A stretch of DNA of 64,000 nucleotides. Origin: Bacillota bacterium. GTDB taxonomy: Bacteria > Bacillota > Clostridia > Oscillospirales > Oscillospiraceae. The notes beneath the pieces are model-generated. The model did no database searches and had not been told where the DNA came from. It saw only the letters and a list, made by a program, of their open reading frames with translations. Both the position numbers and the translations under genes were made by a program. Positions 56,262 to 64,000 of this stretch are shown here, in pieces; position 1 is the stretch's first letter; each line of letters starts with the position of its first letter. The stretch covers positions 186,001 through 250,000 of the forward strand of contig JAETQY010000001.1 in assembly GCA_021770445.1 (NCBI GenBank), given 5' to 3'.

Positions 56262-57641
56262 CTATCTTCTCGCCGCCGCGAATTCCTCGATCAGGGCGAT
56301 CTGCTTCTCCACGCTCTCCCTGGCCGGGCCGCCGTAGACCTTCCGGCCATTGACGCAGGTCCTCAAAGCCAGGGCGTCGTACACATCGGAATCGAACAGC
56401 TTACAGATGGACCGGAAATCCCGAAGGGTGAGGGTGTCCAGGGTGTCGCCGGTGCGGATGCACTGGTTGACCAGCCGACCCACGATCATATAGGCCTCCC
56501 GGAAGGGCAGCCCCTTCTTCACCAGGTAGTCGGCGCAGTCGGTGGCGTTGATAAAGCCGCCGGCGGCCGCCCTGGCCATGTCCCGGGGCCGGACGGTGAG
56601 GGTGTCTACCATGGCGGCAAACACCGGCAGGCACAGCCCCACAGTGTCAATTGCGTCGAACAGGGCCTCCTTGTCCTCCTGCATGTCCTTGTTGTAGGCC
56701 AGGGGGAGGGCCTTCATCACGGTGAGCAGGGTGACCAGATCGCCGTACACTCGGCCCGTCTTGCCCCGGACCAGCTCGGCCACGTCAGGGTTCTTCTTCT
56801 GGGGCATGATGGAGGAGCCGGTGGAGTAGGCGTCGTCCAGGTCCACGTATTTGAACTCCCAGGAGCACCACAGGATGATCTCCTCGGAGAACCGGGACAG
56901 GTGCATCATCAGGATGGACAGGGCGCTTAAAAGCTCGATGGCGTAATCCCGGTCGGAGACAGAGTCCATGGAGTTGTCGGTGGGCTTCTTGAAGCCCAGG
57001 GAGGCGGCGGTCTGGAACCGGTCCACCGGGTAGGTGGAGGTGGCCAGGGCGCCCGCCCCCAGGGGGCACTCGTCCAGCCGCTCCAGGCAGTCCTCCAGAC
57101 GGGTGACGTCCCGCTTGAACATGTTGGCATAGGCCATCATATAGTGGGCGAAGGTGGTGGGCTGGGCCCGCTGGAGGTGGGTGTAGCCGGGCATGACGGT
57201 ATCCAGGTTGGCCTTGGCCTTCTTCACCAGCACGTTCTCCAGATCCAGCACCTGGCCAATGAGGACGGGGATCTCCTCCTTCACATATAGCCTGGTATCC
57301 ACCGCCACCTGGTCGTTCCGGGATCGGGCGGTGTGCAGACGCTTGCCGGCCTCCCCCACCCTCTGGGTGAGCATGGCCTCGATGTTCATGTGGATGTCCT
57401 CGTCATCCAGGGAAAACTCCACTTCGCCGGCTTCGATATCGGCTAAGATGGCCTTCAGGCCATCCACGATGGTCTCCGCCTCGTGGGCCTCGATGATGCC
57501 CGTCTTGCCCAGCATCCGGGCGTGGGCGATGGAGCCGGCGATGTCCTGCTGATACAGCCGGGCGTCAAACTCAATGGAGGAGTTGAAATAGTTTACCAGG
57601 GTGTCGGTTTCCTTCTGAAACCGTCCGGCCCAGAGTTTCAT
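56262..57641 (-). CDS. argH: Argininosuccinate lyase
   Basis: Splits argininosuccinate into arginine and fumarate; 459 residues, fumarase superfamily. The signature GSSIMPQKKNPD contains the mobile-loop Ser; TARSRNDQVAVDTRLYV and GYTHLQRAQPTTFAHYMMAY (catalytic His) are intact. AAGAGGAACG precedes the ATG. It lies between argG (18 bp upstream) and argJ. Confidence 0.97.
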   Translation of the reverse strand: MKLWAGRFQKETDTLVNYFNSSIEFDARLYQQDIAGSIAHARMLGKTGIIEAHEAETIVDGLKAILADIEAGEVEFSLDDEDIHMNIEAMLTQRVGEAGKRLHTARSRNDQVAVDTRLYVKEEIPVLIGQVLDLENVLVKKAKANLDTVMPGYTHLQRAQPTTFAHYMMAYANMFKRDVTRLEDCLERLDECPLGAGALATSTYPVDRFQTAASLGFKKPTDNSMDSVSDRDYAIELLSALSILMMHLSRFSEEIILWCSWEFKYVDLDDAYSTGSSIMPQKKNPDVAELVRGKTGRVYGDLVTLLTVMKALPLAYNKDMQEDKEALFDAIDTVGLCLPVFAAMVDTLTVRPRDMARAAAGGFINATDCADYLVKKGLPFREAYMIVGRLVNQCIRTGDTLDTLTLRDFRSICKLFDSDVYDALALRTCVNGRKVYGGPARESVEKQIALIEEFAAARR

Positions 57642-57659
57642 AGAACGTTCCTCTTTTCC

Positions 57660-58874
57660 TTACAGTTTTCCTTGTTCTCTCAATGCCTGGACCTTGTCGG
57701 GCAGACCCCAAAGGTTGATAAAGCCCTGGGAGTCCTTCTGGTCGTAATCGCTCTCCTCGAAGGTCACCAGGTCCTCGGAGTACAGGGTCTCGGGGGAGGT
57801 GACGGAGGCGGTGATGATGTTGCCCTTATAGAGCTTCAGCTTCACGGTGCCGGTGACGTGCTTCTGGGTGTCCACGGCGAAGGCGGTGAGGGCCTCCCGC
57901 AGGGGGGTGAACCACTTGCCGTTGTACACCAGGTCGGCGAAGTCCACCGCCAGCTTGGACTTCATGTGCTTGGTGTCCTTGTCCAGGGTGATCATCTCCA
58001 GCACCTCGTGGGCCCGGTAGAGGATGGTGCCGCCCGGGGTCTCATACACCCCCCGGTCCTTCATACCGACGAGGCGGTTCTCCACGATATCCAGCAGACC
58101 GACACCGTTGTCCCCGCCCAGCTTGTTCAGCTTGCGGATGATATCGCTGGCCTTCATCTTCTCCCCGTCAATGGCCACCGGCCAGCCCTTCTCAAAGTCC
58201 AGGGTGACGTAGGTGGGGGCGTCGGGGGCCTGGAAGGGGGACACGCTCATCTCCAGAAAGCCGGGCTTGTCGTACTGGGGCTCGTTGGCCGGGTCCTCCA
58301 GGTCCAGGCCCTCGTGGGACAGGTGCCACAGGTTCTTGTCCTTGGAGTAGTTGGTCTCCCGGGAAATCTTCAGGGGGACGTTGTGGGCCTCGGCGTAGTC
58401 GATTTCCTCGTCCCGGCCCTTGATGGACCACTCCCGCCAGGGGGCGATGATCTTCATCTCCGGGGCGAAGCGCTTGATGGCCAGCTCGAAACGGACCTGG
58501 TCGTTGCCCTTGCCGGTACAGCCGTGGCAGATGGCGTCGGCCCCCTCCTTTTTGGCGATCTCCACCAGCCGCCGGGCGATGATGGGCCGGGCGAAGGCGG
58601 TACCCAGCAGGTAGTCCTCATACTTGGCCCCCATCATCATGGAGGGGACAACCACCTCGTCCACCATCTCGTCGGTGAGGTCCTCGATGTACAGCTTGGA
58701 CGCCCCGGTTTTGATGGCCTTCTCCTCCAGGCCATCCAGTTCGGTGCCCTGGCCCACGTCGCCAGAGACGGCGATGATCTCAGGGTCATTGTAGTTTTCC
58801 TTCAGCCAGGGGATGATGATGGATGTATCCAGACCGCCGGAGTAAGCCAGCACTACTTTTTTAATCTCTGCCAT
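57660..58874 (-). CDS. argG: Argininosuccinate synthase
   Basis: Joins citrulline and aspartate using ATP; 404 residues. The PP-loop is [24 protein letters not shown] and [19 protein letters not shown] are family blocks. GGAGGG precedes the ATG. It is the first gene of the arginine series; argC and argD are not in the window. Confidence 0.97.
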   Translation of the reverse strand: MAEIKKVVLAYSGGLDTSIIIPWLKENYNDPEIIAVSGDVGQGTELDGLEEKAIKTGASKLYIEDLTDEMVDEVVVPSMMMGAKYEDYLLGTAFARPIIARRLVEIAKKEGADAICHGCTGKGNDQVRFELAIKRFAPEMKIIAPWREWSIKGRDEEIDYAEAHNVPLKISRETNYSKDKNLWHLSHEGLDLEDPANEPQYDKPGFLEMSVSPFQAPDAPTYVTLDFEKGWPVAIDGEKMKASDIIRKLNKLGGDNGVGLLDIVENRLVGMKDRGVYETPGGTILYRAHEVLEMITLDKDTKHMKSKLAVDFADLVYNGKWFTPLREALTAFAVDTQKHVTGTVKLKLYKGNIITASVTSPETLYSEDLVTFEESDYDQKDSQGFINLWGLPDKVQALREQGKL

Positions 58875-58940
58875 GATGATTTACCCTCCAAATTTCCAGC
58901 GCAGACGGCCAGCCGCCTCCTGCGCCCTGTTATGCAGATA

Positions 58941-58969
58941 AGTCTATCACGCTTTCCATCGGAATGCAA
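58941..58969 (-). promoter_or_regulatory. Promoter for the arginine operon
   Basis: On the minus strand TTGCAT (58969-58964), a 17-nt spacer, TAGACT (58946-58941); leader about 60 nt. Confidence 0.65.
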
Positions 58970-58980
58970 GGAGTTTTTTG

Positions 58981-58996
58981 CATGAGTATACATTAT
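58981..58996. promoter_or_regulatory. Possible ArgR box upstream of argG
   Basis: CATGAGTATACATTAT partly resembles the Bacillus-type ARG box (CATGAATAAAAATTCA-like), about 11 of 16 positions, just upstream of the argG promoter. Tentative. The remaining gap to 59246 is AT-rich, with a TGG-TATAAT (59156-59161) likely to serve the HPt gene. Confidence 0.3.
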
Positions 58997-59246
58997 CCGC
59001 CGGGTCTTTTCCATATATTTTCACCAAAAATGTATATTGTGCGGAATAATACGGTTTTTTATTCATTTCCTTTCCGGGCGGGCAGCCCGTCCTTTGGCGG
59101 CGGAATTTTTCTCTGGAAATTAAAAATTTCTCTAGCCGCGGCACAGATAATATGGTATAATGCTGTTGCTTATGTTCGCCTGCAGCGGCAACACCCCCGA
59201 CCGCGGGCCAAATCATCAAGACTATTTCAGAAAGGGACGACTAACT

Positions 59247-59657
59247 ATGGACGACATGCAGAGCTGTCTGGAAATTCTGCGGGAAAATGATGTGGACGTG
59301 GATACCGCAGTGGATCGGCTCATGGGACACGACGAACTGTATCTGGAGTTTATCAAGCGTCTGCCGGAGGAGTTGAATCTGGCAGCCATCCGAGAAGCTC
59401 TGAACCAGCAGGACGCGGAGTCTTTTCACTTTTACCTCCATGGCCTAAAGGGCTTTGCCATCAATCTGGGCATCACAGAAATCGCTGACGCCGCCCAGGC
59501 TGGCCTGACCGAATTCCGGGCCACTCAATTCCGCAACACCACCAAGTTGGAGGGTCTGTTGGACGAGATCGAGGCCTCCGGCGAAAAGTTCTCCTCCGCC
59601 CTTGCTGAGATCGCAGAGATTGAGCATGCTGCCGAAGAAGATGAAACAACAACGTAA
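59247..59657 (+). CDS. Histidine phosphotransfer (HPt) domain protein
   Basis: A 136-residue single-domain HPt protein. The phosphorylatable His65 is in YLHGLKGFAINLGI, matching the usual HxLKGxAxxxG motif. The N-terminal segment (DVDTAVDRLMGHDELYLEFI) is also typical of HPt helices. Such proteins shuttle phosphate between receiver domains. The start is ATG 59247, with AAAGGGA about 10 nt upstream. A response-regulator gene follows after 14 bp, so they likely form one phosphorelay. No hybrid kinase is in the window. Confidence 0.88.
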   Translation: MDDMQSCLEILRENDVDVDTAVDRLMGHDELYLEFIKRLPEELNLAAIREALNQQDAESFHFYLHGLKGFAINLGITEIADAAQAGLTEFRATQFRNTTKLEGLLDEIEASGEKFSSALAEIAEIEHAAEEDETTT

Positions 59658-59671
59658 GGGGAGGGTAAGCC

Positions 59672-60867
59672 ATGCGCAATACTCTGCTAATTATTGACGA
59701 TTCCGAGCTGGATCGCGCAATATTCAACGAAATTTTCAAAAAAGATTACCGTGTTCTCCGGGCCGCTACCGCCGCGGAGGGCATCGATCAGGTGCGCAAA
59801 AACGTGCTCACCCTCGCCGTAGTCGTGCTGGATATCTGCCTGCAGCGGGGCGCCAGCGGCTTCGCGATCATGGAGCGCATTCACAAGCTGGAGGGCTGCG
59901 CGCACCTCCCCGTCATCCTCCTCACCGCTGAGCCGGAGCCCAGTGGGTCTACAAGGGCGTGGAGATGGGCGCCGCCGACTTCCTGGTCAAGCCCCTGGCA
60001 CCCATAGCCACCCAGAACCGCATGAAGGCCATCATCGAGCAGCACTGGGGCAATGAGGAGGAGCAGGATGCCGACGCCCCTCCGGGGAAGATCTCCCTGC
60101 AGCAGGCGGAGATCCTCACCCAGCGCTGGCAGCGGAAATTTTTGAGCTTCTGCCACAACCACGACATCACCTTTGCCAGCTACATCCAGCGGCTGCGCAT
60201 CATTACCAGCGCCCTGGCCAACGCCTACTGCGAGCTGTTCCCCGAATCCGGCCTGCTCCCCTACGACGCCAAGCTCATCAGCATGGCCGCCGGCTTTACC
60301 GAGGTGGGCCAGTTGGGTCTGCCCGATGATATTATCTGGGGCGGCCCCGACCAGCCCGAGCCGACACGGACCCAGTTTTTCCAGCACACCAAGCTGGGCG
60401 GCGAATTTTTCAAGGACGGCCCCAAGGAGTGGGAGCCGCTGCTGACCTACTGCTCCGAGGTCGCCACCTACCACCACACCAACTACGACGGCACCGGCTT
60501 CCCCACCAGTCTGGCCCGGGACGCCCTCCCCCTGTCCGCCCAGCTGGTGCATACCGCCATGGTGTGCAGCGATCTGGCCGACAAATATGAGGGCGAGCCC
60601 GATGTGTTCAAGATGGTCTACCGGGCTCTCTCCCTCCGGGTGGGCCGCACCCTGTCCCCCAATATGCTCAAAGCGGTGGACGCCTCCCGGAAATCGCTGG
60701 AGAATATCTTCCGCACCATGCGCCATCAAAAGCGCTCCGAAGATGTGGAGGAAAAAATGCGGGTCAGAGAGGCCCTCACCGTCCGCTCCGACTCTAAAAC
60801 CCAGCCCCCTAAGGACACGGACAAGCGCAACAGCCTCTTCTATATCCGTCATATGAAAAATCCGTAA
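59672..60867 (+). pseudogene. Response regulator with an HD-GYP-like domain, interrupted by a frameshift
   Basis: Two overlapping frames make one protein of about 398 residues if one base is restored near 59935-59945. Frame one (59672 on) has a receiver domain: acidic pair in LLIIDDSELD and phosphoacceptor Asp54 in VVVLDICLQRG. After LLTAEPEP it shifts; the other frame resumes with GVEMGAADFLVKPLAPIATQ, completing the receiver. The output domain resembles HD-GYP: HTKLGGEFF and HHTNYDGTGFP are present, but the HD site normally read as LLHDIGK is GFTEVGQL. Real mutation, sequencing error and programmed frameshift cannot be told apart here. AGGGGAGGG precedes the ATG. Confidence 0.82.
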
Positions 60868-60870
60868 ACG

Positions 60871-60900
60871 AAAAGCCCGCCCCGAGAGGGGCGGGCTTTT
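60871..60900. terminator. Bidirectional terminator after the HD-GYP-like gene
   Basis: AAAAGCCCGCCCC-GAGA-GGGGCGGGCTTTT: a 13-bp stem with a GNRA-type loop, ending in T runs on both strands, between convergent genes. Confidence 0.9.
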
Positions 60901-60923
60901 CTGTGCTCCGGGAGCTGTCCCGG

Positions 60924-61442
60924 TCAACCGGCCTGGATGGCCTTGACGATGGCGTCGTACACGGTGTCCTGATCCGCACACATAACCAGCAGGACGGTGC
61001 CGTCCTCCAGGATCTCCAGCTTGGCGTTTTTGGCGATATCGTACTGGTCGGCCAGGTACATCTCAAAACTGGTCATCTGGCTCTCCTTGTAGGTCTGGAG
61101 GGCCTCCTTCACCGTGTCGGCCTTACCCTCGGCGGGCATGATGGCGGCGATGGCATAGGCGTTGACGTTCATCAGGGACATGCTGATGCCGAAAGCGGTC
61201 ATGTCCTCGGCCTTCAGGCCCAGGAACTCCAGCAGCATGGCAGAGTCGTCGCCCTCCTTCACCTCAGTGACCACGGGGTTGTACTCCACGGCCTCGCCGC
61301 CGTTGGCGGTGATGGCGTCGGTATAGAGCTTGGTCAGCTCCTCGGGGGTCTTGGCGGCCGCCCCTCCAGACTTTCCGGAACAGCCAGCTAGAGCGGCAAC
61401 CGTCATAGCCAGTGCAAGGGCAAGAGACAAAGCCTTTTTCAT
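60924..61442 (-). CDS. DUF4358-like lipoprotein
   Basis: A 172-residue lipoprotein: signal MKKALSLALALAMTVAALAG, lipobox LAGCSGK. The mature part (TPEELTKLYTDAITANGGEA, KAEDMTAFGISMSLMNVNAY, EILEDGTVLLVMCADQD) resembles clostridial DUF4358 lipoproteins, from memory. Function unknown. The start is ATG 61442, preceded by CGGAGGATC. It is downstream of the chrA pair on the same strand. Confidence 0.8.
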   Translation of the reverse strand: MKKALSLALALAMTVAALAGCSGKSGGAAAKTPEELTKLYTDAITANGGEAVEYNPVVTEVKEGDDSAMLLEFLGLKAEDMTAFGISMSLMNVNAYAIAAIMPAEGKADTVKEALQTYKESQMTSFEMYLADQYDIAKNAKLEILEDGTVLLVMCADQDTVYDAIVKAIQAG

Positions 61443-61570
61443 AAAATGTGATCCTCCGTTTTCTGATTTGATGGACCCTCTCCGGGTCCTCCACACAGTT
61501 GGACGGCGGTTTCGAAAAAAAGTTCCGTCTTTTTTAAATTTTTTCCCCACAGCCCGACGTGGGCCCTCCC

Positions 61571-62134
61571 TTAAAATTGAAACACCGCGCCGATCACAGC
61601 GGCGGCCGCAATGAAAGCCACCGGGTGCAGCTTTTTCAGGGGAGTATAGCGCATACACACGAACACTGCCGCGCATAGGATCACGGCGGGCCAGTGGACC
61701 GTGAAGGTATGCTCCGCAACCCCGCCAATGGTCACCAGCACCGACAGGGCCACAGACAGTCCGGCGGCGGCGATGAGGGCAGTGGAAGCAGGACGCAGGC
61801 CCCGGAACACCCCGTCTACCGTCTTGGACTGGCGGAACTTCTGCAAAAATCCGGCGATGATGATAATGACGATCACGGAGGGGGCGATCAGCCCCAGGGT
61901 GGCCAGTACGGCGCCCAACAGGCCGCCCGTATGGAAGCCCACATAGGTGGCCATGTTCACCCCCATGGGGCCGGGGGTGGACTCGGACACGGCGATCATG
62001 GTGGTCAGGTCGGCGTTGGTGAACCAGCCGGTGCGGGCCCCCATGTCCTGAAGGAAGGGGATGGTGGCCAGCCCGCCGCCCACGGCGAAGAGGCCCACCT
62101 TGGCAAACTCAAAAAACAGCCGCAGATAGATCAT
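61571..62134 (-). CDS. chrA: Short-chain chromate-transporter-family (ChrA) protein, second of a pair
   Basis: A 187-residue membrane protein with one ChrA domain, about 5-6 membrane segments. It begins LFFEFAKVGLFAVGGGLATI and has VSESTPGPMGVNMATYVGF, the family's central motif. ChrA exports chromate in resistant bacteria; short paired forms in anaerobes may carry another oxyanion. The start ATG overlaps the stop of the preceding half by 4 bp, so the two are translationally coupled and likely form a heterodimer. Confidence 0.9.
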   Translation of the reverse strand: MIYLRLFFEFAKVGLFAVGGGLATIPFLQDMGARTGWFTNADLTTMIAVSESTPGPMGVNMATYVGFHTGGLLGAVLATLGLIAPSVIVIIIIAGFLQKFRQSKTVDGVFRGLRPASTALIAAAGLSVALSVLVTIGGVAEHTFTVHWPAVILCAAVFVCMRYTPLKKLHPVAFIAAAAVIGAVFQF

Positions 62135-62736
62135 TTCCCCTCACCGCCTTTCTTTCTGCCGTAGAGGAGGAAGCCCACGATCCCGGCCAGCACGATGAGC
62201 ACCGCCGGGGAGGTGAGGGCGTCCAGGACGGTCCCCAGAGCGCCGTAGGCCCCGGTGTCGAAGTTGGCCAGATTTCCCGTCACGGCCAGGGCCAGCACAC
62301 ACAGGAAAATGGTGATAGCCGCCCCGTTTTTCAGGGTGGACTTGCCCAGCTTCACCACACTGGAGGCGATGAGGGCCACCACGGCGGCGTTGATGCCCGC
62401 CAGGGCGTGCTGTACCACCGGGATGTCGGCGAAGTTGGACAGGAAGGCGGCGATGGCGGTGATGATAACCAGAGAGGGGAACACTACCCCCAGGGTGGCC
62501 AGCACGCCGCCGGGGACGCCCCTGTACTTGTATCCGATGAAGGTGGCGGTGTTGACAGCGATGATGCCCGGGGTGCACTGGCCCACGGCGAAGTAGTCGG
62601 TGAGCTCCTCGTCGGTGGCCCAGCCCTTTTTCTCCACCACCTCCCGCTGGAGGATGGGCAGCATGGCGTAGCCGCCCCCGAAGGTGCACACCCCCACCTT
62701 GGCGAAGGTGAGGAAGAGATCGAGATAGATGTTCAC
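62131..62736 (-). CDS. chrA: Short-chain chromate-transporter-family (ChrA) protein, first of a pair
   Basis: A 201-residue partner of the preceding protein: FLTFAKVGVCTFGGGYAMLP, VGQCTPGIIAVNTATFIGYK, and several membrane segments ending in a basic LLYGRKKGGEGK. The two halves correspond to the two domains of long ChrA proteins. The start is GTG 62736 with GAGGGACC upstream, 15 bp after ychF. Confidence 0.9.
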   Translation of the reverse strand: MNIYLDLFLTFAKVGVCTFGGGYAMLPILQREVVEKKGWATDEELTDYFAVGQCTPGIIAVNTATFIGYKYRGVPGGVLATLGVVFPSLVIITAIAAFLSNFADIPVVQHALAGINAAVVALIASSVVKLGKSTLKNGAAITIFLCVLALAVTGNLANFDTGAYGALGTVLDALTSPAVLIVLAGIVGFLLYGRKKGGEGK

Positions 62737-62751
62737 GGTGAGGTCCCTCGC

Positions 62752-63840
62752 TTATACATTGAATCTAAAGAGAATGATATCCCCGTCCTGGACCACATAT
62801 TCCTTGCCCTCGGAGCGGATGAGGCCCTTCTCCCGGGCGGCGGCCATGGTGCCGCAGACCATCAGATCGTCGTAGGAGATGACCTCGGCCCGGATGAAGC
62901 CCCGCTCAAAGTCGGAGTGGATCTTGCCCGCCGCCTGGGGAGCCTTGGTGCCCCGGGTGATGGTCCAGGCCCGGCACTCGTCCTCGCCGGAGGTCAGGTA
63001 TGAGATGAGCCCCAGCAGGGTGTAGCTGGCCTTCACCAGCCGGTCCAGGCCGGACTCCGCCACCCCCAGGTCGTCCAGGAACATCTGCTTCTCCTCCCCG
63101 TCCAGCTGGGCGATCTCCGCCTCCAGCTTGGCACACACGGGGATCACCTGGGCCCCCTGCTCCCTGGCCCGCTGCTCCACCTGCTTGTAGTAGTCCACGG
63201 ACTGGGGGTCGGAGAAGCCGTCCTCGTCCAGGTTGGCGGCGTAGATGACGGGCTTCAGGGACAGCAGCTCACAGTCAGGGTACTCCACTCCGATATCCAC
63301 CGCCTCGTAGCTCCGGGCGGACTTGCCGTCGTTGAGCCAGTCCCGCAGTCCCTCAAAGTCGGCGGCCTCCTGGAGGAACTTCTTGTCCCCCTTGGCGGCC
63401 TTTTTAGCCTTGTCGATCCGCCGCTCCACCATCTCCAGGTCGGCCATCACCAGCTCCAGGTCGATGGTGTCCATGTCCCGGACGGGGTCGGTGGACCCCT
63501 CCACATGGATCACGTTGTCGTCGTCAAAGCAGCGCACCACATGGACGATGGCGTCGGTCATGCGGATGTTGCCCAAAAATTTGTTGCCCAGGCCCTCTCC
63601 CCTGCTGGCTCCCTTCACCAGACCGGCGATGTCCACAAACTCAATCACCGCCGGGGTGGTCTTTTTGGGGTGGTACATCTCCGACAGCTTGTCCAGTCGG
63701 GCGTCGGGCACCGCCACCATGCCTACGTTGGGGTCGATGGTGCAGAAGGGGTAGTTGGCGCTCTCGGCGCCGGCGTTGGTGATGGCGTTAAACAGGGTGC
63801 TTTTGCCCACGTTGGGCAGACCCACGATACCTAATTTCAT
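62752..63840 (-). CDS. ychF: Ribosome-binding ATPase YchF/OLA1
   Basis: An Obg-family P-loop protein that prefers ATP and binds the ribosome; linked to translation fidelity and stress. The 362-residue protein has G1 GLPNVGKSTLFNAIT, FVDIAGLVKGASRGEGLGNK (G3), NLDEDGFSD in the G4 position (NxxE replacing NKxD, as in ATP-specific YchF) and a C-terminal TGS domain (FERGFIRAEVISYDDLM). The start is ATG 63840 (MKLGIVGLPNVG), with AGGAGG about 11 nt upstream. Confidence 0.96.
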   Translation of the reverse strand: MKLGIVGLPNVGKSTLFNAITNAGAESANYPFCTIDPNVGMVAVPDARLDKLSEMYHPKKTTPAVIEFVDIAGLVKGASRGEGLGNKFLGNIRMTDAIVHVVRCFDDDNVIHVEGSTDPVRDMDTIDLELVMADLEMVERRIDKAKKAAKGDKKFLQEAADFEGLRDWLNDGKSARSYEAVDIGVEYPDCELLSLKPVIYAANLDEDGFSDPQSVDYYKQVEQRAREQGAQVIPVCAKLEAEIAQLDGEEKQMFLDDLGVAESGLDRLVKASYTLLGLISYLTSGEDECRAWTITRGTKAPQAAGKIHSDFERGFIRAEVISYDDLMVCGTMAAAREKGLIRSEGKEYVVQDGDIILFRFNV

Positions 63841-64000
63841 TTTTCTCTCTACCTCCTGATTTTTCAAGGGTTTCCGGCGTTTGAATGATGCCTACCACAC
63901 CATTTATACACCATTTTCGCATTCTGATATGTTGAGATATATAGCCTTATGGCCATCCAGGCACTTTTGCCGCTAGGTTCACATCGGTTGCTCTCCGTGG
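63841..64000. other. Unassigned right edge with a 9-bp direct repeat
   Basis: No gene could be assigned. ACACCATTT occurs at 63896-63904 and 63907-63915 (11-bp period). On the minus strand this region includes TATAAA and may hold the ychF promoter. A gene ending just beyond the window cannot be excluded. Confidence 0.4.

Noticed and set aside
59935-59945. Programmed ribosomal frameshifting in the response-regulator gene
   Set aside because: No slippery heptamer or downstream pseudoknot is apparent; a one-base deletion or sequencing error is simpler, although not excluded.
63841-64000. An attachment site or integrase end at the right edge
   Set aside because: Only a 9-bp direct repeat is present; no integrase or tRNA can be seen in the window.

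Overview
The window reads as a GC-rich chromosomal segment from a spore-forming clostridial bacterium, most like the gut Oscillospiraceae (Flavonifractor, Lawsonibacter or Pseudoflavonifractor type). The grounds are sporulation genes (spoVAD, spoVAE), a Firmicutes T-box leader, the gene orders ybeY-era-recO and alr-mazF, a two-gene SUF system, and dispersed hairpin repeats that I associate with that family. The taxonomic call is inference. No tRNA, rRNA, CRISPR array, insertion sequence or prophage was recognised.

Layout. 1-3.3 kb (minus): the 5' end of dnaG, dgt, a small coiled-coil protein and an NhaC-type antiporter. 3.3-11.4 kb (plus): rpoB-rpoC, unlinked from ribosomal protein genes and preceded by a promoter inside an inverted repeat and a structured leader. 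11.4-17.3 kb (minus): glycolytic genes pgk, tpiA, gpmI and eno, plus trmL. 17.7-20.4 kb (plus): cinA and a MATE exporter. 20.4-23.9 kb (minus): yebC, a GNAT, an HD-family protein that appears to have lost its HD dyad, a DegV protein and trmD. 24.1-25.5 kb (plus): a flavodiiron protein fused to rubredoxin, behind a hairpin repeat. 25.5-30.2 kb: an RluA-type synthase, yceD-rpmF (plus) running 3'-to-3' into recO, then yqzL-like, era and ybeY. 30.2-31.6 kb: spoVAD-spoVAE. 31.7-37.6 kb (minus): a GH25 lysozyme, cobalamin methionine synthase with a separate reactivation protein, asnA and an exported protein.

37.7-43.7 kb (minus): a co-oriented run of sufC, sufB, nnrED, a lipoprotein, alr and mazF. 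43.8-49.7 kb (plus): a T-box leader, a polysaccharide deacetylase lipoprotein, pheS, pheT and a threonine-aldolase-like gene. 49.8-53.1 kb (plus): a transglutaminase-like lipoprotein, an ECF sigma factor and its likely membrane anti-sigma or sensor. 53.1-58.9 kb (minus): argG-argH-argJ-argB-argF. 59.2-60.9 kb (plus): an HPt protein and a response regulator/HD-GYP-like gene broken by a frameshift. 60.9-63.8 kb (minus): a lipoprotein, paired short chrA genes and ychF.

Most genes are housekeeping. The less ordinary features are the rpoB leader with competing pairings, the T-box in front of a wall deacetylase plus pheST, the recO/rpmF junction, the HD protein lacking its HD dyad, MazF without its usual antitoxin, the altered ArgB active site, the HPt/HD-GYP pair, and four families of short palindromic repeats, some of which supply a ribosome binding site or stop codon to a neighbouring gene. 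Start codons were reassigned in many places from ribosome binding sites and promoters.
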